Of a stretch of 64,000 nucleotides of DNA, positions 17,107-24,931 are shown piece after piece. Both the position numbers and the translations under genes were made by a program. The stretch is taken from assembly GCF_002855555.1 (NCBI RefSeq), contig NZ_PKRT01000001.1:1826001-1890000 (forward strand). Direction: 5' to 3'. The stretch's first letter is position 1. Each line of letters starts with the position of its first letter. Source of the DNA: Novosphingobium sp. TH158. Its GTDB lineage: Bacteria > Pseudomonadota > Alphaproteobacteria > Sphingomonadales > Sphingomonadaceae. The notes below the pieces were generated by a model. The model did not search any database. It was not told the origin of the DNA and saw only the letters and a list, made by a program, of their open reading frames with translations.

Positions 17107-17777
17107 GATCCTTCCGGCAGGCAGGGCACGTTCAGCCGGTCAAGGAATTCGCCGGCACGGGCCAGCAATGCCCGATCCCAGTCCTCGATGGCAAGGGGGG
17201 GGCCCAGGCGTTCGAGACTGGTGACACCGGCATCGCCGATGCCGCAGGGCACGATGCCGCCGAAATGGGCAAGGTCGGGTGAAAGGTTCACGGCAAAGCC
17301 GTGCATCGTCACCCATTTGCGGATGCGCACGCCGATCGCGCCGATCTTGGCTTCCGATCCATCGATGTCCCGCGTCCAGATGCCGATGCGGCCCGGCACG
17401 CGCCATGCCTTGACGTCGAAATCGGCGAGCGTGTCGATCACCCAGCCTTCAAGCGCATGGACGAAACCGCGCGCATCGCGGGCGCGCTTGCGCAGGTCCA
17501 GCAGGACGTAGCCGACCCGCTGGCCCGGGCCATGATACGTGTACCGCCCGCCGCGTCCGGCTTCGACAACCTCGAAACGCGGGTCGAGCAGTTCGGCAGA
17601 AGCCGCGCTGGTGCCGGCGGTATAGACTGGCGGATGTTCCAGCAGCCAGACCAGTTCCTGCGCCTCGCCGGCGGCAATCGCCGCGTTGCGCGATGTCATC
17701 TCGTCAAGCGCGACGCGATAGGGAACGCGCTCGCTTTCCACGCGCCATTCGATCCCGGGGGGAAGACCTTCGACCAT
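17103..17777 (-). CDS. lipB: Lipoyl(octanoyl) transferase
   Basis: 224 residues. The LipB signature [12 protein letters not shown] is at 75-86, the active-site lysine K144 lies in [10 protein letters not shown], and the catalytic cysteine C178 in GGIVPCGI. It transfers octanoate from acyl carrier protein to lipoyl domains of 2-oxoacid dehydrogenases and GcvH. The ATG at 17777 is chosen because homologues begin just before this point; the frame extends another 24 codons upstream without support. It is divergent from the membrane-protein gene at 17844. Confidence 0.95.
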   Translation of the reverse strand: MVEGLPPGIEWRVESERVPYRVALDEMTSRNAAIAAGEAQELVWLLEHPPVYTAGTSAASAELLDPRFEVVEAGRGGRYTYHGPGQRVGYVLLDLRKRARDARGFVHALEGWVIDTLADFDVKAWRVPGRIGIWTRDIDGSEAKIGAIGVRIRKWVTMHGFAVNLSPDLAHFGGIVPCGIGDAGVTSLERLGPPLAIEDWDRALLARAGEFLDRLNVPCLPEGS

Positions 17778-17843
17778 GCGCGGTTGCCTGCCGGGCTTTG
17801 CCGTGGTTATCAAGGGGCCAATACACCGCACCAAGGGGGAACC

Positions 17844-18683
17844 ATGCAATTCGACAGCAACCGCGCCTGGCAGGAAGCCGCTGCCGCTGCCAGCGCGAGC
17901 CGTTCGATCCTGCTGCCGGTCGCGGGCGTGTTCTTCCTCATCCCCGCCGTCGCCTCCTCGCTGTTCCTGGGTGAGACGCAGGCGATGATGATGGCGAACC
18001 TGGGCAACCAGGACGTGCTGGACCGCATCATCGAAGCCGACATGGGCAAGATCGTGGGCATCAGCCTGATCGCCTTCGTTGTGCAGCTGGTGGGCTACCT
18101 TGCCGTGCTGACCCTGTTGACCGACCGCAGCCGCCCCACCGTGGGCGAGGCCATTGGCCGCAGCGCCGGATTCTTGCCGACGGTGATCGGCGCCTCGCTG
18201 ATCGGCTATGTCATCATGATGGTGGCGGTGATGCTGGTGGCCATTGTCGGGGCCATTCTTTCGGCGGCGCTAGGCGCGGCAGGTGCGGTTCTGATGGTGG
18301 CCGGGATCCTTGTCGCCATGACTTTCGTCGCGGTGAAGCTGTCGCTGACCCTGCCGGTCGTCGTGGTCGAAGGTGAGCGCAACCCCTTCTCGGCGCTCTC
18401 GCGCTCATGGCGGCTGACGCACGGCAATACGGGCCGCCTGCTCGGCTTCTACCTGCTGCTGTTCATCGGCTACCTGGTGATCGCCGTGATCGCCATGGTC
18501 TTTGTCGGCGCCATCGCCGGCTTGGCGGGCGGCGCGGCAAGCAAGGCGGCGCTGGTCCTGACCGGCGTTGTTTCGGGAGCCATCGGGGCCGTGGTGGCCG
18601 TGCTGCTGTGCGCCGTGCTGGCAGCGGTTCACCGCCAGCTTTCGGGCCGGTTCGACAGCGACGTCAGCGATACCTTCGCCTGA
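17844..18683 (+). CDS. Multi-pass membrane protein (GPDPase membrane-domain-like)
   Basis: 279 residues from an ATG preceded by AAGGGGG. Six or so strongly hydrophobic segments are visible, e.g. residues 21-42, 70-95, 105-155 (two or three helices), 195-225 and 230-260. A conserved-looking cytoplasmic block [19 protein letters not shown] lies between helices, a pattern seen in the glycerophosphoryl-diester-phosphodiesterase membrane domain family and related YciC-like proteins. No catalytic domain is attached. Function unknown; such proteins are often linked with envelope homeostasis. It is convergent with the methyltransferase gene with no gap. Confidence 0.75.
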   Translation: MQFDSNRAWQEAAAAASASRSILLPVAGVFFLIPAVASSLFLGETQAMMMANLGNQDVLDRIIEADMGKIVGISLIAFVVQLVGYLAVLTLLTDRSRPTVGEAIGRSAGFLPTVIGASLIGYVIMMVAVMLVAIVGAILSAALGAAGAVLMVAGILVAMTFVAVKLSLTLPVVVVEGERNPFSALSRSWRLTHGNTGRLLGFYLLLFIGYLVIAVIAMVFVGAIAGLAGGAASKAALVLTGVVSGAIGAVVAVLLCAVLAAVHRQLSGRFDSDVSDTFA

Positions 18684-19325
18684 TCAGGCGTCGGCCGCGG
18701 TATCCTTCCAGCCCCAGAACAGCTTGCAGGGCAGGATATTGAACAGCTCGAAGCTTGAGTCGATGCGATTGAAGTGGCGGGCCATGAAGTCCCGCGCCTT
18801 GGCGGAGAACTGATAGACCAGGAACGCCCCGCCCGGGCGCAGCACACGATGGGTCGCGGCGGCGATGGCAGGTCCGACGCCATCGGGCAGGGTCGAGAAC
18901 GGGAGGCCGGACAGCACGTAATCGGCATGATCGCGCCCATGCGCGCGGACGATTTCCTCGACGTCGGCGGCCGATCCAAGCACCGCGGAAAAGCGGCTGT
19001 CCGTGATCGTTGCGCGCAGGTAATCGATGTAAAGCGGGTTGGTATCGATCACGATCAGCTGGCCATCGCGCCGCAGCCGGTTGAGCACCGGGCGGCAGAA
19101 GGTACCGACGCCGGGGCCGTATTCGACAAAGACCTTGCACTCGTCCCATTTCACCGGGGCCAGCATCTTGGCGATGGTGAAGCGCGACGAAGGGATGATC
19201 GAGCCGACCATCACCGGATGCTCGATGAACCCTTCCAGGAATACGCCCTTGGGGCCCATCATCCGCGAAAGACGGCGCATGATCCTGCGCGGCCAGGCTT
19301 CGCGGGCTAGCTCGGAGCTGGTCAT
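18684..19325 (-). CDS. Class I SAM-dependent methyltransferase (phospholipid N-methyltransferase-like)
   Basis: 213 residues. SAM motif I is VEYGPGVGTFCRPVLNRL near 67-84, the acidic residue after the second strand is D94 in LIVIDTNPLY, and the motif IV-like segment is YVLSGLPFSTLP. The N-terminal block GFIEHPVMVGSIIPSSR is typical of PmtA/rRNA-dimethylase-like proteins of COG3963, whose members methylate phosphatidylethanolamine. Assignment to phospholipid rather than another acceptor is by family resemblance only. The 105-base interval beyond its start (19326-19430), before arsC, shows no obvious feature. Confidence 0.82.
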   Translation of the reverse strand: MTSSELAREAWPRRIMRRLSRMMGPKGVFLEGFIEHPVMVGSIIPSSRFTIAKMLAPVKWDECKVFVEYGPGVGTFCRPVLNRLRRDGQLIVIDTNPLYIDYLRATITDSRFSAVLGSAADVEEIVRAHGRDHADYVLSGLPFSTLPDGVGPAIAAATHRVLRPGGAFLVYQFSAKARDFMARHFNRIDSSFELFNILPCKLFWGWKDTAADA

Positions 19326-19430
19326 AGGGAAAAGACGTCCACGGACAAATGCATAGGTTCAGGCGGCGTTTGCAAATTTGCCCCTGCTTGGCAAGCCAAT
19401 TGGGACCACCTGTGCCGACAGCGCACGCGG

Positions 19431-19775
19431 TCAGAGGATTTCGCGAACCTTTTCCTGCGGGCGGCACAGCCGCACACCCTTTTCGGTTTCGACGAGCGGC
19501 CGTTCGATAAGCGCCGGCTGGCTGGCCATGGCGGCAAGCACCTCTTCGTCGCTGGCCTGCGGCAGGCCGCGGTCTTCTGCATCGGTTCCGCGCAGGCGCA
19601 GGCCCTGCTGCGGACTGATGCCGGCATCGCGATAGAGCTGGGCAAGCTTTTCCGCGCTCGGCGCGTTCTTGAGGTATTCGACGACCGTCACCTCAACCCC
19701 CGGGCTTTCTTCCAGGATCGCCAGCGTCTTGCGCGAAGTTCCGCAATTCGGGTTGTGCCAGATGGTCGCCTTCAT
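19431..19775 (-). CDS. arsC: Arsenate reductase, glutaredoxin-dependent (ArsC family)
   Basis: 114 residues. The catalytic Cys is C11 in NPNCGTSRK, and the arginine triad of glutaredoxin-coupled ArsC can be placed at R60/R62 (LRLRG), R92 (ERPLV) and R105 (RLCRP). These residues argue for real arsenate reduction rather than a Spx/YffB-type relative, though YffB-like proteins are hard to exclude. It stands alone: no ars repressor, arsenite pump or methylase lies nearby. It is divergent from the TonB receptor, across an interval that carries Fur-like boxes on the receptor side. Confidence 0.82.
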   Translation of the reverse strand: MKATIWHNPNCGTSRKTLAILEESPGVEVTVVEYLKNAPSAEKLAQLYRDAGISPQQGLRLRGTDAEDRGLPQASDEEVLAAMASQPALIERPLVETEKGVRLCRPQEKVREIL

Positions 19776-19861
19776 CGTGTCCTCAATGTTCCTGATGCCC
19801 GGCTATCGCCGTGACGATTGCCCTAGCGGTTCGTCGCAAGGGCCGCAATTTGATCCTTGTC

Positions 19862-19880
19862 AATGAGAACGATTCGCATT
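19862..19880 (+). promoter_or_regulatory. Fur-like box 1 (distal)
   Basis: AATGAGAACGATTCGCATT resembles the alphaproteobacterial and classical 19-bp Fur site (two AT-rich hexamers in inverted order). It is nearly identical to the reverse complement of the second box 15 bases downstream. It lies 47 bases before the siderophore receptor start. Confidence 0.65.
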
Positions 19881-19895
19881 AGCGGCACTCTCGTT

Positions 19896-19914
19896 ATTGC
19901 GAATAATTCTCATT
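19896..19914 (-). promoter_or_regulatory. Fur-like box 2 (proximal, inverted)
   Basis: On the minus strand this reads AATGAGAATTATTCGCAAT, 16 of 19 positions matching box 1 read on the plus strand. Together the two boxes make a head-to-head pair around 15 bases. Placement just upstream of ATG 19927 suggests iron-dependent repression of the TonB-dependent receptor by Fur. Confidence 0.65.
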
Positions 19915-19926
19915 AAGGACTTCTAC

Positions 19927-22032
19927 ATGTCATCTCCTTCCAAGCTTTCGCCAGCCATCCTGCGCCTCACCTGCGCGATTGCCGCCCTTGCGGCCGCGCA
20001 TCCGGCCATGGCTGAAGAGGCAGCGGAAGGCGCTGGCGAGGAAGGCCCCTCGATCATCGTCTACGGTCGCCCCGAAGGCTACGACATCAAGAAGACCCCT
20101 ACCGCCACCAAGACCGACACGCCGCTGATCGACGTGCCGCAGTCGGTCACCGTGCTCAGCCGCGAACAGCTCGACGATCAGGGCCTCGAACAGCTTGGCG
20201 AGGCGCTGCGCTATGTCCCGGGCGTGGTTCTGGGCCAGGGCGAAGGCCATCGCGACCAGGTGACGCTGCGCGGCCAGAATTCGACGGCCGACTTCTTCCT
20301 CGACGGCCTGCGCGACGATGCCCAGTACTATCGCCCGCTCTACAATGTCGAGCGCGTCGAAGTGCTCAAAGGCGCCAACGCCATGATCTTCGGTCGCGGC
20401 GGTGGCGGCGGCGTGATCAATCGCGTGTCCAAGGTACCCGAATACAACGAGACGATCCGCAAGGCCTCCGCCGGGGTCGACAGCTTCGGCGCATGGACGA
20501 TTGCCGCCGATCTTGGCCAGCCGCTGTCCGATACGGTCGCCGTGCGGCTCAACGCCACGCATGAGGAATTTAACAACCACCGCGATGCCTACAAGGGCCA
20601 CTTCACCGGTGTGACGCCGGAAATCGGCTTCCGTCTGGGCGATCGCACGCAGGCCCTGCTGTCCTACGAATTCGCCGATGACGACCGGGTGACCGATCGC
20701 GGTGTTCCTTCGCTTTCGGGGGCGCCGATCACCGGACAGGACGATACCTTCTTCGGCGATCCGGCAATCAACCGCAGCACGGTCGAAGCACATATCGCCC
20801 GCGCCCGGCTGGACCACGAATTCTCCGACGCCTTCAGCGCCAACCTGCAGTTCCAGTACGCCAATTACGACAAGTATTACGCCAATATCTATCCGCGCAG
20901 CGCCACGGCGACCACGGTGACGGTGGAAGGCTACGAAAGCTGGACCGACCGCGAGAACCTGGTCGTGCAGGGCAACCTGCTGGGCAAGTTCGAAACCGGG
21001 CCGCTGCGTCACAAGGTGCTGATCGGCTTCGAAGCCATCGACCAGACGACCGATAACGGGCGCACCGATGCGAAATTCGGTGTCGGCGGCACTGCCAACA
21101 CGACCGTGGCCATCACCCGCCCGCTGGCCCTGCCGGCGATCGCCTTCGGCGGCAATCCGCGCTCCACGCATTCGGACGTACGTTCGCTTTCCGCCTATAT
21201 CCAGAACCAGATCGAGATCGGCGATCACGTCCAGGTCGTCGCCGGCCTGCGCTATGACGATTTCCGCATCGCCACGGTCAACCGCATCAACAACTTTGCC
21301 GCCGAACGCACGGACGGCAAGTGGTCGCCCCGCGTGGGCCTGATCCTCAAGCCGCAGGGCAATGTCTCGCTGTACGCCAGCTACGCGATCAGCTTCCTGC
21401 CGCAGTCGGGCGACCAGTTCTCCGTGCTCGACGCGACGACCGCGACGCTGGCACCGGAAGAGTTCCGCAACCTCGAAGCCGGGGTGAAGTGGGACATTAC
21501 CCCCAGCCTGGCTTTCACCGCGGCTGCCTATCGGCTTGATCGCCTGAACACCCGCGCCACCGATCCGGTGAACGGCAACACGGTGCTGACCGGCAAGAGC
21601 CGCGCCACCGGTTTCGAGGCGGCGCTGATCGGGCAGGTCACGCGCGATTTCCAGCTGACCCTGGGCTATGCCCTGCAGGAAGGCGAGATTCGCGCCACCA
21701 CCACCGCGGCTCCGGCTGGACGCACCCTGGCACAGCTCCCGCGCCACCAGTTCTCGGCCTGGACGCGCTATGACGTGACACCGAAGCTTGGCCTGGGACT
21801 GGGGCTGATCCACCAGTCCAGCTCGTTCGCCACCATCAGCAATGCCGTTAACCTGCCCGCTTTCACCCGCATCGATGCGGCGGTGTTCTACAAGGTCAAC
21901 GATGCGCTCCAATTGCAGCTGAATGTCGAGAACCTGACCGACGAGGACTATTTCCCCTCGGCCCATACGGACAACAACATCTCGACCGGCAAGCCGCTGA
22001 ACGCGCGCCTGACCGCGCGGGTGAAGTTCTAA
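19927..22032 (+). CDS. TonB-dependent catecholate-type siderophore receptor
   Basis: 701 residues. A Sec signal peptide spans residues 1-30 (cleavage near HPAMAEEA). The plug domain (about 55-170) includes DVPQSVTVLSREQLDDQG, VTLRGQNSTADFFLDGLRD and VEVLKGANAMIFGRGGGGG, closest in feel to the Fiu/BfrD-like catecholate siderophore receptors. The 22-stranded barrel ends with a C-terminal aromatic (TARVKF), as outer-membrane proteins require. The TonB box is not obvious; EGPSIIVYGR after the signal peptide is the candidate. The ATG at 19927 starts the signal peptide. Two Fur-like boxes precede it. It imports ferric siderophores using TonB-ExbBD, which is not encoded here. Confidence 0.93.
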   Translation: MSSPSKLSPAILRLTCAIAALAAAHPAMAEEAAEGAGEEGPSIIVYGRPEGYDIKKTPTATKTDTPLIDVPQSVTVLSREQLDDQGLEQLGEALRYVPGVVLGQGEGHRDQVTLRGQNSTADFFLDGLRDDAQYYRPLYNVERVEVLKGANAMIFGRGGGGGVINRVSKVPEYNETIRKASAGVDSFGAWTIAADLGQPLSDTVAVRLNATHEEFNNHRDAYKGHFTGVTPEIGFRLGDRTQALLSYEFADDDRVTDRGVPSLSGAPITGQDDTFFGDPAINRSTVEAHIARARLDHEFSDAFSANLQFQYANYDKYYANIYPRSATATTVTVEGYESWTDRENLVVQGNLLGKFETGPLRHKVLIGFEAIDQTTDNGRTDAKFGVGGTANTTVAITRPLALPAIAFGGNPRSTHSDVRSLSAYIQNQIEIGDHVQVVAGLRYDDFRIATVNRINNFAAERTDGKWSPRVGLILKPQGNVSLYASYAISFLPQSGDQFSVLDATTATLAPEEFRNLEAGVKWDITPSLAFTAAAYRLDRLNTRATDPVNGNTVLTGKSRATGFEAALIGQVTRDFQLTLGYALQEGEIRATTTAAPAGRTLAQLPRHQFSAWTRYDVTPKLGLGLGLIHQSSSFATISNAVNLPAFTRIDAAVFYKVNDALQLQLNVENLTDEDYFPSAHTDNNISTGKPLNARLTARVKF

Positions 22033-22532
22033 AGCGACTTGAGCGCGGGGACGGGGCCGATCTGCGGGGCCGGCTCCACCCCGCGCGCAATGCGTCCGGC
22101 CCGCTGCACGGCGCGCACCAGCCGCGGATAGGTGCCACAGGGACACAGGTTGGTCAGCGCCGCGCGGATCTCCGCCTCGCCAGGATCGGCGTTGCGGGCC
22201 AGCAGCGCGACCCCGGCCATGACGATGCCCGGTGTACAGAAGCCGCACTGGATTGCCCCTTCCAGCAGCAAGGCCTGCTGCATCGGGTGCGATGCATCGC
22301 TGGAAAGCCCCTCGATCGTCGTCACGCTGCGGCCTTCCGCTTCGGCCAGCGAAAGCGTGCAAGCGGCAACGACCTGGCCATCGACCAGCACGTTGCAGGC
22401 ACCGCAGGTTCCCTCGCCGCAGGCATATTTCGCCCCGGTCAGGTTCGCGCCGTCGCGCAGCGCCCAAAGCAGCGGGGTCTGCGGGTCCATCTCGAAAGCA
22501 AGCGGATTGCCGTTCACGGTCAGGCTGGTCAT
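22029..22532 (-). CDS. (2Fe-2S)-binding subunit of xanthine-dehydrogenase-family oxidoreductase (IorA/CoxS-like)
   Basis: 167 residues. The plant-type ferredoxin cluster uses C38, C43, C46 and C58 (ACGEGTCGACNVLV). The helical second 2Fe-2S domain uses C96, C99, C130 and C132 (IQCGFCTPG ... CPCGTY). This is the complete small subunit of isoquinoline 1-oxidoreductase, aldehyde dehydrogenase or CO dehydrogenase type molybdoenzymes. Normally the molybdopterin large subunit is adjacent. Here the neighbours are a TonB receptor (convergent, 4-nt overlap) and an HD-domain gene, so it is an orphan in this window. It may partner with a large subunit encoded elsewhere or be a relic. Confidence 0.9.
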   Translation of the reverse strand: MTSLTVNGNPLAFEMDPQTPLLWALRDGANLTGAKYACGEGTCGACNVLVDGQVVAACTLSLAEAEGRSVTTIEGLSSDASHPMQQALLLEGAIQCGFCTPGIVMAGVALLARNADPGEAEIRAALTNLCPCGTYPRLVRAVQRAGRIARGVEPAPQIGPVPALKSL

Positions 22533-22621
22533 GGAACCAATGCCTATACGCTCCCTTCCCCAAGGGGAAGCTTGTCAGCGCGCAGGCAGGCGCTAGCCTG
22601 TCTGGAAACGGGAGAGCCGAG

Positions 22622-23212
22622 GTGGATACGGCAGAGGAGCGCGCGCAGTTCACTGCGCTTACCGAAGGCACCCAGGCCGACTGGATGATCATCGCGCGCG
22701 AGATGATCCGGTTCGGCGCGGGGCTGCCAGACCGGGTGATTGCCCACCTGAAGCTGCTGGATGGAGACCATGGCGGCTTCCCCATCGACCGGCTGCAACA
22801 CTGCCTGCAAACCGCCACCCGCGCGCACCGCGACGGGCGGGACGAGGGCTATGTCATCATGGCGCTGCTGCACGATATCGGCGATACGCTGGGAACCTAC
22901 AATCACCCCGATATCGCCGCCGCCATGATCCGGCCTTTCGTTTCGCAAGAGCTGCACTGGATCTGCGAACAGCACGGGGCCTTCCAGGGATATTACTTCT
23001 TCCATCACCTGGGCTGGGACCGCAATGTGCGCGACCGCTTTCGCGGTCATCCCCATTTCGAAGCCTGTGCGGAATTCTGCGAGAAATACGATCAGGCTGC
23101 CTTCGATCCGGCCTATGACACCGCGCCGCTGGAATTCTTCGAACCCATGCTGCGCCGGGTCATGGCCCGCCCGATCAACGGGATCTATTCGGCAATGTCG
23201 CAGGCGGAGTGA
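22622..23212 (+). CDS. HD-domain oxygenase/phosphohydrolase, PhnZ/MIOX-like
   Basis: 196 residues from GTG 22622 with a GGGAGAG site upstream. The metal-ligand series H60, H84-D85, H95, H118 and D157 (LQHCLQTA, LLHDIGD, NHPDI, EQHG, KYDQAAFDP) fits the HD fold with the extra histidines found in mixed-valent diiron oxygenases such as PhnZ and myo-inositol oxygenase, rather than a plain HD phosphodiesterase. Substrate unknown; homologues are filed as 'predicted HD phosphohydrolase' (COG4341). No phosphonate genes lie nearby. Its 3' end overlaps the convergent M48 peptidase gene by 38 nt. Confidence 0.8.
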   Translation: MDTAEERAQFTALTEGTQADWMIIAREMIRFGAGLPDRVIAHLKLLDGDHGGFPIDRLQHCLQTATRAHRDGRDEGYVIMALLHDIGDTLGTYNHPDIAAAMIRPFVSQELHWICEQHGAFQGYYFFHHLGWDRNVRDRFRGHPHFEACAEFCEKYDQAAFDPAYDTAPLEFFEPMLRRVMARPINGIYSAMSQAE

Positions 23213-24152
23213 ACCGCGCGCGCCAGTCTCGCAGGCCCGATGCTTGCGGCATGGCATTGCGTAACTCGCCCAGTTCCTGCTCGACCCGCCTTGCCCGTGT
23301 TTCGGCGCGATCATGGTGCGGGCCGGGAAACAGGTCCGCCAGCCCGCCGCCGCGCCGCCGGAGGAAGCCCGGTGCCACCGAGGGATCATAGCCGGCATTG
23401 GCCATGAGCCATGCCGCCAGCCGGTCCGCCTCGCGCTCGGTCTCGGCAATCACCGCGCGCGCGCGGCCCGCTGCGCGCCGCCGTGCCTGATGATCGAGCA
23501 CGACATGCGCCAGTTCGTGCGCCAGGACAAAAGCTGCCTCATCGTCGCTGCGAGTCTCGGAAAGCAGGGCGCGGCTCATCACCACGACATTCGCCCCGGC
23601 CTCGGCCCCCTTGCCGCTGGTCGCCAGTTCGAAATGGGCGTGGCAGGCAGGTGCACCCGAAAGCGTAACCGTCCGCCCGCCCAGCCGCAGCGTCAGTTCC
23701 CGTCCCGCGGACAGGGCAGCCTCGATCTCGTCGTGCAGGAAGTTGAGGCGGACCTGCGCTTCGGGAGAGATGCCATCGGCAATGACTGCCGGCGGTTTGC
23801 CATCAACTGCCTGCAGTTCCTCACCGGCGAGGATACCCGCCCGGGCGGCAGGCGACCTCGGCGCCACGGCCTGGACGGCAAAATCGCCGGTCAGCCGCAT
23901 GGCCGAACGGATGTTTGCCGGAACGTGATAGGCCGCCGCATCCAGCAGCAGCAGGCCCGATGCCCCGCGCACGTCGGCACAGAACGGCGCATTGGCGGCG
24001 GCGAGGCGATAGCCGATGGCGTTGATCTGCGCGTCGTCCGCCTGCAGCGCCCGAAAAGCGGCCACCAGTCCGGGGGAAGGCTCTGCGGCGAGGACCGGTG
24101 CGGCGAGGACCGGTGCGGCGAGCAGCGCAAGCGATAGTGCGATGCCGCGCAT
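23175..24152 (-). CDS. Periplasmic M48-family metallopeptidase with PDZ domain
   Basis: 325 residues. The signal peptide (residues 1-22) contains an in-frame duplication LAAPVLAAPVLA, encoded by a 15-bp tandem repeat near 24094-24123. A PDZ-like domain covers about 85-160 (VAPRSPAARAGILAGEELQAVDG). The zinc site is HELAH at 212-216 with third ligand E241 (ETEREADRLAAW). It is last in a minus-strand run with a DsbA-like oxidoreductase and a BepA-like M48 protease, which points to envelope protein quality control. The target is unknown. Confidence 0.85.
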   Translation of the reverse strand: MRGIALSLALLAAPVLAAPVLAAEPSPGLVAAFRALQADDAQINAIGYRLAAANAPFCADVRGASGLLLLDAAAYHVPANIRSAMRLTGDFAVQAVAPRSPAARAGILAGEELQAVDGKPPAVIADGISPEAQVRLNFLHDEIEAALSAGRELTLRLGGRTVTLSGAPACHAHFELATSGKGAEAGANVVVMSRALLSETRSDDEAAFVLAHELAHVVLDHQARRRAAGRARAVIAETEREADRLAAWLMANAGYDPSVAPGFLRRRGGGLADLFPGPHHDRAETRARRVEQELGELRNAMPQASGLRDWRARFTPPATLPNRSR

Positions 24153-24160
24153 GGGCTGGA

Positions 24161-24922
24161 TCAGCTGGCGTCCTTGATCGCCGCTTCCAGCCGCTCACGC
24201 CCGACCGCGCCGGAAAGCAGCGCATTGCCGACAACCCAGCTGGGCGTACCGTTGAAGCCGAGCTGGCGGGCCAGTTCGATATTGCGGGCAAGTTCGGCTT
24301 CGACGCGCGGATCGGCCAGAACCTTCTGCGCGCGCGCCATGTCCAGCCCGGCAGCCTGTGCAGCGGCCTGGATCGTGCGGGCATCGGGCTTGCCGGCAGC
24401 GAACATGGCGTGGTGGAACGCGGCATACTTGCCCTGCTCCGCCGCAGCCATGCCCATCTTGGCGGCATCGGCGCTTTCGGGCGAAAGGATGGGCAGCTGG
24501 CGGATCACCACCTTCAGGTCCGGGTTGGAGCGAACCAGTTCTTCCACATCGGCAACGCTCTGGCGGCAATAGGTGCAGCCGAAATCGGTGAACTCCACCA
24601 AGGTCACCTTGCCATTCGGATTGCCCAGAACCTGCCCCGGCCAAGCCTTTTCCACATCGCCCCGGATGCCGGAAAGCGCGCTGGCGTTTTCCTTCTTCTG
24701 CAGCGCTTCCATCGCCTTGGGCAGGACTTCGGGATTGGCGATCAGGTAATCGTGAACAACCTTTTCGATCGCCGCGCGATCGGTGCCGGAAAGGCCGGCC
24801 GCCGGATCGACCGAGGACCGCCACTGCTGCCAGCCCCAGCCGAGGGCAAGCCCCAGCACGATGCAGGCCAGGGCAATGGCCCATGTGGGGCGGCGGCGGG
24901 GCGTGGTGTCGGCTTGGGTCAT
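24161..24922 (-). CDS. DsbA-family thiol oxidoreductase, ScsC/Com1-like
   Basis: 253 residues. A single N-terminal membrane anchor spans residues 14-31 (WAIALACIVLGLALGWGW). A helical N-terminal extension (residues about 45-95) precedes the thioredoxin fold, as in trimerising ScsC-type proteins. The active site is C116-T-Y-C119 and the cis-Pro loop is GTPSWVVG. It probably forms or isomerises disulfides in the periplasm, tethered to the inner membrane. The spacing to both neighbours is under 10 bases, so it is cotranscribed with the two M48 peptidases. Confidence 0.9.
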   Translation of the reverse strand: MTQADTTPRRRPTWAIALACIVLGLALGWGWQQWRSSVDPAAGLSGTDRAAIEKVVHDYLIANPEVLPKAMEALQKKENASALSGIRGDVEKAWPGQVLGNPNGKVTLVEFTDFGCTYCRQSVADVEELVRSNPDLKVVIRQLPILSPESADAAKMGMAAAEQGKYAAFHHAMFAAGKPDARTIQAAAQAAGLDMARAQKVLADPRVEAELARNIELARQLGFNGTPSWVVGNALLSGAVGRERLEAAIKDAS

Positions 24923-24931
24923 GAAGCGGGC

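Noticed and set aside
19431..19775. An arsenic-resistance operon
   Set aside because: Only arsC is present; no ArsR, ArsB/Acr3 or other ars gene is in the window.
19930..22818. A 962-codon open frame on the minus strand across the TonB receptor
   Set aside because: It is antisense to a receptor with signal peptide, plug and barrel motifs; the translation is His/Asp-rich and motif-free. Long empty frames are common here because stop codons are rare at high G+C.
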